This document shows positions 15,817-24,408 of a stretch of DNA of 64,000 bases, piece by piece. The stretch covers positions 2,908,001-2,972,000 of the forward strand of contig NZ_AP019782.1 of NCBI RefSeq assembly GCF_019669985.1, read 5' to 3'. The DNA comes from Methylogaea oryzae (lineage in GTDB: Bacteria; Pseudomonadota; Gammaproteobacteria; Methylococcales; Methylococcaceae). How positions within the stretch are numbered: position 1 is the stretch's first letter; the number at the start of each line of letters is the position of its first letter. A model generated the notes under the pieces. It saw only the letters and a program-made list of their open reading frames with translations. It was not told where the DNA came from and did no database searches. The position numbers and the translations under genes were made by a program.

Positions 15817-17451
15817 ATGAACCTCACCCGCATCGCCGCCGCCTTCGCGGCCCGCCCCTACCTGCCCCTCTGGCTGCTGACGGTGGTCGCCGGCGTGCTG
15901 CTGCGGCCGTTGACTCCCCTGGACGAAACCCGCGTCGCCACCGTGGCCTGGGAAATGTGGAACCGCCAGGACTTCCTGGTGCCCTACCTCAACGGCCATC
16001 CTTACAGCCACAAGCCGCCGTTGCTGCAATGGGGCATCCACCTGAGTTGGCTGCTGTTCGGCGTCAACGACTGGACGCCGCGCCTGATCGCGCCCCTGTT
16101 CGGCCTGGGCAATCTGCTGCTGACCGAACGGCTGGGCCGGCGCCTGTGGCCGCAGTTGCCGGAGGCCGCCCGCCTGGCGCCGCTGCTATTGCTGGGCATT
16201 CCGCTGTGGGCCTTCTGGGCCACACTGACCCTGTACGATTTGCTGATGGGCTTCTTCGTGCTGGGCGCGCTGCACGGCGTGCTGAGCGCCGTCGAAGGCC
16301 GGGCTTGGCGCGGCTGGCTCGTAGCGGGCCTGTCCGTCGGCGGCGCGGTGCTGGCCAAAGGGCCGGTGATCCTGGTGTTCCTGCTGCCGCCGGTGCTGTC
16401 GGCGCCGTGGTGGAGCGACAACAAGCCGCAGCAAGGCTGGGGCCGTTTCTACCTGGGCTTTGTCGGCGCGCTGCTGCTGGGCGCCGCCATCGCCCTGGCC
16501 TGGGCCCTGCCCGCCGCTTCCGCCGGGGGCGAGCGCTACGGCAAGCTGATCCTATGGGGGCAGTTCGCCGGCCGCGTCACAAAATCCTTCGCCCACCAGC
16601 GACCCTGGTGGTGGTACGGCCCCATGCTGCCGCTGCTGCTGTTTCCCTGGGTGGTCTGGCCCACCCTGTGGCGCAGCGCAGTCCGCCAGCATTGGGACCA
16701 AGGCCTGCGGCTGTGCTGCGCCGTGTTGGTTCCAGTGCTGGTGATGTTTTCCTTCATCAGCGGCAAGCAAGTGCATTACCTGCTGCCGCTGTTCCCGCTG
16801 CTGGCCCTGCTGGCGGCCCGCGCCCTCTCCGCGTCCTCCGCCGTGGTCAGCCCGAGGCCGTTCTGGGGCTTGGGGCTGATTTTCCTCGTCGGCGGACTCG
16901 GCAACGAATTGCTGCAACTGTCCCAGGTGTTGCTCGGCCAACCCAAGGCCGACAGCGCCCTGCTGGCCTTGCTAGCGCCCCTGCCGCTGGCCTGGAAGCT
17001 GGCCATGATCGCCGTGGGCGTATTCCTGGTGGCGTGGAAACGCCCCATGCCCGCCCCGCAAGCGGCCGGCGGGCTAGCCGTGATTCTCGCCAGCGTCCTG
17101 TTCGTCCTGGCCCACGTGGCTTACTACTACACCAACTACACCGCCTGGGACGTAACGCCCATCGCGCGCCGCATCGGCGAGTTGCAAAAATCCGGCGTTC
17201 CGGTGGTGCACACCGGCATCTACCACGGCGATTTCCAATTCCTCGGCCGCTTGACCGAACGACTGCCCACCACCCGCGCGGCGCTGTTGCCGCAGTGGAT
17301 CGCCGAACATCCCGACGGCTACATCATCGGCCGTTTCGTGGCCGGCAAGCCCTCGCCCCTGCCTCAGGACAAGGCCGAGACGGTGTGGGATTACCGCAGC
17401 CGCAAACTGGGCCTGTGGAAAGCCTCGGCCGTCGCCGGCTCCATGCCTTGA
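15817..17451 (+). CDS. ArnT/PMT-like family 39 glycosyltransferase
   Basis: Inner-membrane GT-C glycosyltransferase of 544 residues with about a dozen hydrophobic segments. The first periplasmic loop carries the acidic catalytic signature (LRPLTPLDETRVATVAWEM), followed by YSHKPPLLQWGIHL, which is close to the ArnT/PMT pattern H-K-P-P. It uses polyprenyl-phosphate sugars and adds them to a periplasmic acceptor. With the upstream family 2 enzyme it forms a two-gene envelope-modification unit. The acceptor is unknown; no arnB, arnD or similar genes are nearby, so classical aminoarabinose transfer is not supported. Confidence 0.85.
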   Translation: MNLTRIAAAFAARPYLPLWLLTVVAGVLLRPLTPLDETRVATVAWEMWNRQDFLVPYLNGHPYSHKPPLLQWGIHLSWLLFGVNDWTPRLIAPLFGLGNLLLTERLGRRLWPQLPEAARLAPLLLLGIPLWAFWATLTLYDLLMGFFVLGALHGVLSAVEGRAWRGWLVAGLSVGGAVLAKGPVILVFLLPPVLSAPWWSDNKPQQGWGRFYLGFVGALLLGAAIALAWALPAASAGGERYGKLILWGQFAGRVTKSFAHQRPWWWYGPMLPLLLFPWVVWPTLWRSAVRQHWDQGLRLCCAVLVPVLVMFSFISGKQVHYLLPLFPLLALLAARALSASSAVVSPRPFWGLGLIFLVGGLGNELLQLSQVLLGQPKADSALLALLAPLPLAWKLAMIAVGVFLVAWKRPMPAPQAAGGLAVILASVLFVLAHVAYYYTNYTAWDVTPIARRIGELQKSGVPVVHTGIYHGDFQFLGRLTERLPTTRAALLPQWIAEHPDGYIIGRFVAGKPSPLPQDKAETVWDYRSRKLGLWKASAVAGSMP

Positions 17452-17542
17452 CCGAGCGTTTTCCGCTCCGCGCCGATTCCAGATAAAATGCCTCGGGAAT
17501 GCCGGCCACACGCGGCCGGCGCCCATTCCGGAGAAACGAGCC

Positions 17543-17908
17543 ATGTGGAAAATCCTGCTGCCCACCCTGTTGTCCGCCGCCGTCAGCCTGCCCGCCCTGG
17601 CCGATGAAGGCCCGGCCCGCGAAGTGCTGCTTGCCAAGCCGGTGCAACTGCCCTCCGCCGACATCTTCGCCAAAGTCGTCCGCGTCAGCTTCCCGGCCGG
17701 CGTGAAAACGCCGCTGCACACCCACGAAGGTCCCGGCCCCCGCTATGTGCTGAAGGGCGAAATCACCGTGGAGGATCACGGCCAGACGTACACCTACAAG
17801 GCCGGCCAGGTCTTCTGGGAAACCGGCGAACCCATGGTGGCCGGCAACCGGGGCAAGGAAGAGGCGGTGATGGTCATTTTCGAAATGGCGCCCGCTAAAA
17901 AGCCGTGA
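17543..17908 (+). CDS. Exported cupin-domain protein
   Basis: Small periplasmic protein of 121 residues. A signal peptide (LLPTLLSAAVSLPALADE) is followed by a single cupin domain with metal-binding motif 1 (LHTHEGPGPRYVLKGE: two His and a Glu) and motif 2 (YKAGQVFWETG). The function is unknown; similar proteins are annotated only as cupin. The stop overlaps the next start as GTGA, so it is translationally coupled to the uracil-DNA-glycosylase-like gene, though no functional link is evident. Confidence 0.8.
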   Translation: MWKILLPTLLSAAVSLPALADEGPAREVLLAKPVQLPSADIFAKVVRVSFPAGVKTPLHTHEGPGPRYVLKGEITVEDHGQTYTYKAGQVFWETGEPMVAGNRGKEEAVMVIFEMAPAKKP

Positions 17909-18519
17909 GCGACCGCCAGCTGGCCCTGATCCGCCATCGGGAGGAATTGCTGGCCTGCGTCCGTTGTCCGGCCATGATCGGTCCGGTGGTGTCCGGCCTG
18001 CCGGTGCTCTCGCCGGTGATGCTGGTGGGCCAGGCGCCGGGCGCCAAGGAAGGCCCGGCCGGCAAGCCGTTCGCTTGGACCGCCGGCAAAACGCTGTTCC
18101 GCTGGTTCGCTTCCGTGGGACTGGAAGAGGAGCGGTTCCGCCAGCGCGTCTACATGGCAGCCGTTTGCCGCTGCTTTCCCGGCAAGAACCCCAAGGGCGG
18201 CGACCGGCCGCCCAGCCCCCGCGAAATCGAAAGCTGCGGCGGCTGGCTGCAACGGGAAATCGAACTGCTGCAGCCGCGGTTGGTGCTGCCGGTGGGCAAA
18301 ATGGCCATCGCGCTGTTCCTGCCGCCGGCCCCCCTGGCGGAACAGGTGGGCCGGCAATTCCGCGTGGAGAAACACGGCATCGCCATGGACGTAATCCCCC
18401 TGCCCCATCCTTCCGGCGCATCGCCCTGGCACCGCATGGAACCGGGCCTCAGCCTGCTGCGCCAAGCCCTGCAACAAGTGGACGCCCATCCCGCCTGGCG
18501 GGACGCGAGAACCGGTTAA
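17905..18519 (+). CDS. Uracil-DNA glycosylase superfamily protein
   Basis: DNA-repair-type protein of 204 residues. It has the UDG fold motifs: a water-activating/uracil-binding loop (VGQAPGAKEGPAGKPF) and a DNA-intercalating loop (PLPHPSGAS). An N-terminal C-x2-C (LACVRCPAM) with later Cys residues (AAVCRCFPG) could hold an iron-sulfur cluster as in families 4 and 5. Starts with a GTG overlapping the cupin stop. It is convergent with recC with a gap of about 20 bp. The exact UDG family and substrate range are uncertain. Confidence 0.85.
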   Translation: MSDRQLALIRHREELLACVRCPAMIGPVVSGLPVLSPVMLVGQAPGAKEGPAGKPFAWTAGKTLFRWFASVGLEEERFRQRVYMAAVCRCFPGKNPKGGDRPPSPREIESCGGWLQREIELLQPRLVLPVGKMAIALFLPPAPLAEQVGRQFRVEKHGIAMDVIPLPHPSGASPWHRMEPGLSLLRQALQQVDAHPAWRDARTG

Positions 18520-18541
18520 TCCCGGCGCGGGCGCAGGGACA

Positions 18542-21500
18542 TCATCCTTCGTCGTCCAGCAGCGCCCGCAACAGCGGCGCGAACACGTCCACCGCTGCCG
18601 CCTCGAACTCCCCATCGAGCGGATCGACGCCGCGATAGACCGCCTGGTAGTAAGCGTTGGCGCCCTCGGGAAAACTGTTGCCGAATTCCGCCCCGCGCCA
18701 GGCGGCGGCCGCCGCCTGCAAAGCCGCCAGCCGGACGGCATCGGCGCCTTCGATCCCGCGCGGCGGCTTGGCGAGCTTTTCCGCGTAGGCGAAAGCGCTC
18801 TTGAGGAAAAACGGCAGCGGCCGGCGCAATCCTTGGCGGTAGCGGGCCAGCAACCGGGCGAGCTGCTCCCCGGCATCATCCAGCGGCGCGAAACAAACGC
18901 TGCCGTCCACCGCCACCAGCCGGCTACGCAACGCCACGCCGTCGGGCTGCAGCAAGCACAGCAGCAGGTGGCGCAGCCACAACCCCAGCAAATGGCGCGG
19001 CCGCAGCTTGTCCGGCGTCCAGTCCAGCAAGCCCTGCGGCGAAACGCCTTTCAGCCAGCCGCTCAAGGTCACGCCGTCGGCGCGGAAGGACACGGCCAGC
19101 GGCTCCAGCCGCTCTGTCGGCAGCAGCGGCGCCAAGCGCTCGGCCAGGCCGCTCGCCATCGTCTCCTCCCGTTCAAACAAGGCCGCGCCGAACTCGCCGT
19201 GGGGCAACCAGCCCTTGGCGTCGGCCAAGGCCAAGGCCAGGCCGTCCTGGCGCGCTCCGCCGGCCAGGCGCAGCCGCAATACGTCGGCCCGCACATCCTG
19301 GGCGGCGAAATAGTCCAGGCCGAAGGGCTCGCGCACCGGCAACTGCGCTTCGGCCCGCTCCAAACGCAAGCCCAGGCGCTTTTCCAGCAGGTAGCGGGCC
19401 GGATTGGCGTAAAACCAGGCCAAGTCCTCCGGCTCCAGGGTGAGCCACTCGCTTTCCGGTTCGGGCAGTTCGCCGTCGAACAGCGGGACCCCGTCGCCGT
19501 CGCCGCGCCCGGCCAATCGCGCCGCGGCCAGCCAGGCGCTGGAATAGGAAGCCAGCCTGTCGCCACCCTGGAAATACAGCGGGCTGAACGGCTGCAACGG
19601 ATGCGCGACGACGATGCCCGCCAAAGGATCGCCGCCGTCGGCGCCGACGCAACCGGACTTGATCGTGTCCAGCAGTTCCTCCACCAGCACCGACGGCGGC
19701 CGCTCGCCGTTGTCCCGGGCGTCGCGGCCGCGGTAGCTGAGGTACAGCACTTGGCGGGCGGACATGAGCGCCTCCAGGAACAAATAGCGGTCGTCGGCCC
19801 GCCGCGAGCGGTCGCCCCGGCGCGGGTTGCGCGCCATCAGGTCGAACCCCGAAGGCCGCTGCCGGCGCGGGAAGGCGCCTTCGTCCAGGCCCACCAGGCA
19901 CAGTACGCGGAACGGCAGGTTGCGCATCGGCACCATGGTGCAGAACGTGACGCCGCCGGTGAGAAACCCCGAGCCGCCGCCGCTCTGGCGCAACTGGCCG
20001 GCCAGCCAGTGCTTGACCACGGCCAGGCCCACCGGACTGCCGTAGCCGGCCTGCTCGCCCAATTGCGCCAGCAGGTCTAAGGCGTCGCGCGCCGTCTGCA
20101 GGGCGGCCAGCTCTTCTTCCGCGGGATCGAACAGGCGTTCGATCAAATCCCTCAGGCAATCGGCCCAGTGCGGCAAGGTTTGCGGCCGGGCCAAACGCTC
20201 GGCCAGCTGGAACAGCGTTTCGGCGAACGCGGCCATCCGCCCCAAAATCCGCGCCCGACCGCCTTCGACGTCGTCGTAGGGCAACAAGCCGGCGTACAAA
20301 GCCGGCGCCGCCCCGCTGGCGGGCATGGCGTAACCCAGCAGCAAGCGATTCAAGCCTTCCCGCCAAGTGTGCCGCGTCGTGGCCGGCAAGCCCAGGCCGG
20401 CCTTGTGATCGCCGTCGCGGCCCCAGCGCACGCCGGTTTCCTGCAGCCAATGACGGACGGAATCCAGGTCGTCCGCCTCCAAACCGAAGCGGCGCAGCAC
20501 CGCTGGGTGTTCCATCAAACCCAGCACCCAATCGGTCGGGTAGCGGCTGTCGGGCAAGTCCAGCAGCGCCAAAAACGCCTCCAGCAGCGGCTGCTCCGCG
20601 CTCATGCCCCGGTCGGCGATGCTGTAAGGGATGAACGTGTCGCCCTGCCGGCGCGAGAATACCGCCTCCACATAGGGTGCATACAAGCCGATGTCCGGCG
20701 TCAGCACCGCCACATCGTCCGGCTGCAGATCGGGATGGCGCTGAAACAGGTGCAGCAAGCGGTCGTGCAGCACTTCCACTTCGCGCATGGGGCCGTGGCA
20801 AACATGCACTTGCAGGGAATCGTCCTCCGCGGCCAAGCGCCAGGGCCGGTCGTCGCGGCGATCGCGCAACTCCAGAATATCGGCTTGCAACACCTCCAAC
20901 AGGCTGCGGCGGGGCGGCTCGGCCTCATCGACCGCGAACTCGCTGTCCAACTGGGGAAACTCGGCCAGCCGGTCGAAAAAGTCCCGTCCTTGCTTGCCCA
21001 GGGACGCCAGCAAAGGATGGCCCACCTCCAGGTACAAATCGTCCGCCGAACGCTCGCCGGCGATGCGAGCGATTTCCCGCTGGTCGCGAATTTCCCCCCA
21101 GTACTCGCGACAGGGGTTGAGGGCGTACACGTGCACGTCGATACGCCGGGCGAGCGCTTGCAGCACGTCGAGAAACACCGGCGGCAGGGAAGACACGCCG
21201 AATACCGACACGCGCGGCGGCAAAGCCAGCGGCGAACCGTCCTCCAGCCGATGCAGCAAACGCCGCACCAGCCGCGCCCGATGGCTGTCCCCTTGGCCGG
21301 CGGCCAGATGCCGCCACAGGGCCGCCTGCCACTCCTCGTCCGCGCCCAGCGCCAGGAGCCTTCCCTCCTCCCAAGCCTCGATCCAGTCGGGACGGTAAAC
21401 CAAGTATTGGTCGAATACGTCCGCCAACCGCTCGGCCAGTTGCTGGCGGCGCCGCTCGTCGCCGCTGTTCAAATAGGCCGCCAAGCGCGGCGAGCGCGCA

Positions 21501-21811
21501 ACGTCCTCCGCCCGTTCCAGCCAAGCGCGGATGCGCCATACCAGCACTTCCGGAGCGAAAGCCGAACGTTCCGGCAGTTCGCCGAAGCACAGCCGTAACA
21601 ATTGCCAGAGAAAAGAGGCCGGCAAGGGAAACTGCACGTTCGCGCACACGCCCTGGCGCTCCGCCAAACGCAGGGAAATCCAGCGCCCCATGCCCTTGCT
21701 TTGCACCACCATCAACTCCGCGGCGAACGGGTCCGGCAGCGGCGAGCGCGCCACTTCCGCCAAGCCGTTCAGCAAGACTTCCAAGCGATGGGATTGGTGC
21801 AAATAAAGCAT
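18542..21811 (-). CDS. recC: Exodeoxyribonuclease V gamma subunit
   Basis: RecC of 1089 residues, the Chi-scanning subunit of the RecBCD helicase-nuclease for double-strand-break repair. The N-terminus MLYLHQSHRLEVLLNGLA and the segment VVQSKGMGRWISLRLAE are characteristic; RDQREIARIAGERSADDLYLEVGHPLL (given here only as its family pattern) and LVGLDEGAFPRRQRP are also typical. Length is close to that of other RecC proteins and no lesion is visible. In most gammaproteobacteria recB and recD follow recC directly. Here the convergent UDG gene follows, so recB and recD must be elsewhere. Confidence 0.95.
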   Translation of the reverse strand: MLYLHQSHRLEVLLNGLAEVARSPLPDPFAAELMVVQSKGMGRWISLRLAERQGVCANVQFPLPASFLWQLLRLCFGELPERSAFAPEVLVWRIRAWLERAEDVARSPRLAAYLNSGDERRRQQLAERLADVFDQYLVYRPDWIEAWEEGRLLALGADEEWQAALWRHLAAGQGDSHRARLVRRLLHRLEDGSPLALPPRVSVFGVSSLPPVFLDVLQALARRIDVHVYALNPCREYWGEIRDQREIARIAGERSADDLYLEVGHPLLASLGKQGRDFFDRLAEFPQLDSEFAVDEAEPPRRSLLEVLQADILELRDRRDDRPWRLAAEDDSLQVHVCHGPMREVEVLHDRLLHLFQRHPDLQPDDVAVLTPDIGLYAPYVEAVFSRRQGDTFIPYSIADRGMSAEQPLLEAFLALLDLPDSRYPTDWVLGLMEHPAVLRRFGLEADDLDSVRHWLQETGVRWGRDGDHKAGLGLPATTRHTWREGLNRLLLGYAMPASGAAPALYAGLLPYDDVEGGRARILGRMAAFAETLFQLAERLARPQTLPHWADCLRDLIERLFDPAEEELAALQTARDALDLLAQLGEQAGYGSPVGLAVVKHWLAGQLRQSGGGSGFLTGGVTFCTMVPMRNLPFRVLCLVGLDEGAFPRRQRPSGFDLMARNPRRGDRSRRADDRYLFLEALMSARQVLYLSYRGRDARDNGERPPSVLVEELLDTIKSGCVGADGGDPLAGIVVAHPLQPFSPLYFQGGDRLASYSSAWLAAARLAGRGDGDGVPLFDGELPEPESEWLTLEPEDLAWFYANPARYLLEKRLGLRLERAEAQLPVREPFGLDYFAAQDVRADVLRLRLAGGARQDGLALALADAKGWLPHGEFGAALFEREETMASGLAERLAPLLPTERLEPLAVSFRADGVTLSGWLKGVSPQGLLDWTPDKLRPRHLLGLWLRHLLLCLLQPDGVALRSRLVAVDGSVCFAPLDDAGEQLARLLARYRQGLRRPLPFFLKSAFAYAEKLAKPPRGIEGADAVRLAALQAAAAAWRGAEFGNSFPEGANAYYQAVYRGVDPLDGEFEAAAVDVFAPLLRALLDDEG

Positions 21812-21971
21812 GAACGCAAAGAACGACGCAAAGCGCCGCTAGATTCAGAGGGTTAGGGAATAGAGCCGGTTTGCCAATCCGGCGGACGCCCCGGAGCGAG
21901 CGCCTTAAAGCGGCGCCCGCTCCGCCGGGGCAAAGGGATAGCGGCGGGCGCAGCGCCCGCCGGCTCGGACG

Positions 21972-22385
21972 TTAGGGCTGGTCCGCTTCACCGCCCGAGG
22001 TCGCGGGCGCCTGCCTGCCGCGCATTCCGCGTCTACGCGGCTTGTCGCCGGTATCGCCCTCCGCGCCGGCGCCATGCATCCCCTGAGCGCCGCCCCCCAT
22101 GCGGCGTTCATGCATTTCCTGGAATTTCTTCTGCTGCGCTTCGGTCAAGACCGACTTGAGGCGGTCGACTATTTTCGCGTGCAAAGCCTTGTGCTGCTCG
22201 CGCAAAGCCTCCCGTTCCGGCTTCAATTCCTCGTGAATTTTTTTCAGCTCGCCGAGCTGCTGCTCGGTCAGGTTGAGCTGCTTTTTCATGTGCGCCAGCC
22301 AATGATCGTCGTTGGGCGGCTCGGCCCAGGCGGCAAAACCGATCAAAGCCAACAGCAGCGCTAAACAATGGCGGAAACGTTTCAT
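21972..22385 (-). CDS. Spy/CpxP-like periplasmic LTxxQ protein
   Basis: Small periplasmic helical protein of 137 residues. The ATG at 22385 has AGAGG at proper spacing and starts a signal peptide (CLALLLALIGFAAWAEPP). The Spy/CpxP repeat appears twice: LNLTEQQLGELKKI and SVLTEAQQKKFQEMHE, with a charged helix between. Such proteins act as ATP-independent chaperones or as envelope-stress inhibitors. The C-terminal 40 residues are Gly/Arg-rich and probably disordered. No cpxRA is nearby. The 160-bp gap to recC holds only GC-rich palindromes. Confidence 0.8.
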   Translation of the reverse strand: MKRFRHCLALLLALIGFAAWAEPPNDDHWLAHMKKQLNLTEQQLGELKKIHEELKPEREALREQHKALHAKIVDRLKSVLTEAQQKKFQEMHERRMGGGAQGMHGAGAEGDTGDKPRRRGMRGRQAPATSGGEADQP

Positions 22386-22504
22386 CGGCGACCTCTCGAG
22401 TATGGATGGCGTGGCGGCGCGGCGCGAGGCCGCGCCGCCGGCTGATATACTAGCGCCCGCCGCAGCGGCGGCGCCATACATTTCCCCACAACGAAGGCAT
22501 AACG

Positions 22505-22978
22505 GTGAGAAAAACGATTGCATTAGCTCTTGCGCTGGCGGCCGGTGCCGCCCTGGCCGGCGAAAAGCCGGCGCCGCTGAAAGAAGCCGAAGTGAAGGCC
22601 GTCATCCAAGCCATGGACGCGGCCCTGCAGAAGAAAGACGTGGAAGGCGCCCTCGGCCACGTGGCCGAATCGGCCCAGATCCGCGTGGCCGTGACCAGCG
22701 CCGAAGGCCCGCAAATCCTGCCGCTGGGCCGCAACGAATACGGCGACATGCTCAAAACCACGCTGTCCGACGTGCAAAACTACCGGCTCGAACGCAAAGC
22801 GCCGCTGGTCACCCTGCTCAAAGACGGCAAAGCCCTCTACACCGACCTGGTAACCGAAACCATCGAAACCAAGAACAAAAAAACCCGCAACCTGAATCAG
22901 GAGCGGGCTGTGCTGGAACGGCTGGACGGTAAAGCGAAAATTATTATGCTGGAATCGTCGGTGATAATGACCAACTGA
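22505..22978 (+). CDS. Exported NTF2-like hypothetical protein
   Basis: Exported protein of 157 residues with signal peptide (IALALALAAGAALAGEKP). The mature part starts with a helix typical of SnoaL/NTF2-like folds (EAEVKAVIQAMDAALQKKDVEGALGH, quoted in part) and ends in strands (KIIMLESSVIMTN). No catalytic residues can be assigned. The GTG start at 22505 is preceded by GAAGG with 7-bp spacing. It is divergent from the Spy-like gene and convergent with surA. Confidence 0.6.
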   Translation: MRKTIALALALAAGAALAGEKPAPLKEAEVKAVIQAMDAALQKKDVEGALGHVAESAQIRVAVTSAEGPQILPLGRNEYGDMLKTTLSDVQNYRLERKAPLVTLLKDGKALYTDLVTETIETKNKKTRNLNQERAVLERLDGKAKIIMLESSVIMTN

Positions 22979-22987
22979 GGCAACCAT

Positions 22988-23050
22988 GTCCGGAACGGCG
23001 GATCGCCCCGTTCCGGACAAGAAACCGCAGGCCGCTGGGCCGGGCCTGCG
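22988..23050. terminator. Two hairpins between convergent genes
   Basis: GTCCGGAACGG (22988-22998) pairs with CCGTTCCGGAC (23008-23018). CGCAGGCC (23026-23033) pairs with GGCCTGCG (23043-23050). They fill the space between the ends of the NTF2-like gene and surA. Neither has a T-run, so termination here would need help or read poorly. Confidence 0.5.
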
Positions 23051-24379
23051 CTATTCCGCCGCCTCTGCTCCGTCCAAGCGAATTTCCACGTAAGCCTCGT
23101 CGCGCATCTGCCGCAACCACAACTCGGTCTCCTCCTCCGATTTGCGCCGCACCAAGGCCTCGCGCGCCTGCGCACGGCGGAACTCCGACGTATCGGACTG
23201 TTGCTGCCGTTCCAGCACCTGGATCAAATGCCAACCGAACTGCGACTGCACCGGCTCGCTCAGTTGGTTGACCGCCAGTTTGTTCATGGCCTCTTCGAAG
23301 GGCGGCACCAGGGCGCCCGGTTCCACGAACCCCAGGTCGCCGCCTTTGATGGCCGAACCTTTGTCGTCGGAATGGCCGCGAGCCAACGTGGCGAAGTCCT
23401 CGCCGTGTTCCAAGCGCTGCCTCAACGCCAACAAACGCTGTTTGGCGTCGTCGTCGGACAACACTTCGCTGGTCTTCAGCAGGATGTGGCGCACGTGGGT
23501 CTTGGTGCTGGTGTGGTCACCGGAACCTTTCACGCCGAACAGTTTGATGATGTGGAAACCGCTGGGGCTGCGCAGCGGCCCTTTGATCTCGCCTTCCCGC
23601 ATCTGCAATACCAGCTCGGCCAACTGCCCCGGCAGGTCCTGCGCCTTGCGCCACCCCAGGTCGCCGCCGTTCAACGCCAAGCTGTCGTTGGAATAACTCA
23701 CCGCGGCCCGCTTGAAATCCCCGCCCCGCTGCAATTCCATCGTCACCCGCATGGCTCTCTCGTAAGCGGCCTGCAGTTGCGCCGAGGAAGCCCGCGGCGG
23801 TGTGGCGATGAGGATATGTCCCAAGTGAAACTCGGACCCGCCGTCGCTGCCGCCGCCGGTGGGGCCTCCGGCGGCCAGGTAATTGTCGATTTCCCGGTCC
23901 GATACCTTGATACGGCTGGTTACCTGGTTGCCGCGCAGACGGCTGAGGGTGATTTCGTCCCTGATCTGCCCGGTGAAATCCGCATAACTCATGCCCTCCG
24001 CTTCCAAGGCATGGCGAAACTGGTCCAAGGACATGCCGTTGCGGGATGCGATTTGCTGCACCGCCTGGCGCAAGGTCTCGTCGTCGACCTTGATGCCCAC
24101 GCGCTCGGCCATTTGCAACTGCAATTTTTCGCTGATTATGCGGTCCAGCACCTGGCGGCGCAGCACATCCTCGGGCGGTGCGGGCGTGCCGCTTTGCTCC
24201 AGCTTGCGCAAGATGTCGAATACCTTCTGCGACAACTCGCTCTCGAGGATGACGCTATCCTCGACCACGGCGACGATGCGATCGCCGCCGCTCCAGGACG
24301 CGGAAGCGCCGAAAACCGACAGGGGGGACGCCCCGCCGGCCAAAGCTAATCCGAGCAAAAACACCAGTTTTATGGGCAT
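23051..24379 (-). CDS. surA: Periplasmic chaperone and peptidyl-prolyl isomerase SurA
   Basis: SurA of 442 residues, delivering outer-membrane proteins such as LptD to the BAM complex. Signal peptide, then the N-terminal chaperone domain (DRIVAVVEDSVILESEL, DRIISEKLQLQMAERVGI) and two parvulin domains (LGHILIATPP near residue 185, HVRHILLKTSEVLSDDDA near 300, with GGDLGW and GGDLGFVEPG). A Gly/Ser insertion (GGPTGGGSDGGS) precedes the first parvulin domain. It lies 29 bp downstream of lptD, the conserved order. pdxA and rsmA, which often follow, are not here. Confidence 0.96.
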   Translation of the reverse strand: MPIKLVFLLGLALAGGASPLSVFGASASWSGGDRIVAVVEDSVILESELSQKVFDILRKLEQSGTPAPPEDVLRRQVLDRIISEKLQLQMAERVGIKVDDETLRQAVQQIASRNGMSLDQFRHALEAEGMSYADFTGQIRDEITLSRLRGNQVTSRIKVSDREIDNYLAAGGPTGGGSDGGSEFHLGHILIATPPRASSAQLQAAYERAMRVTMELQRGGDFKRAAVSYSNDSLALNGGDLGWRKAQDLPGQLAELVLQMREGEIKGPLRSPSGFHIIKLFGVKGSGDHTSTKTHVRHILLKTSEVLSDDDAKQRLLALRQRLEHGEDFATLARGHSDDKGSAIKGGDLGFVEPGALVPPFEEAMNKLAVNQLSEPVQSQFGWHLIQVLERQQQSDTSEFRRAQAREALVRRKSEEETELWLRQMRDEAYVEIRLDGAEAAE

Positions 24380-24408
24380 AAGTACTTAAATTAATTCCAA
24401 AACACAGA

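Noticed and set aside
19173-21647. Long alternative frames inside recC
   Set aside because: Arg/Ala/Gly-rich translations typical of shifted frames in high-GC genes; recC is intact through the region.
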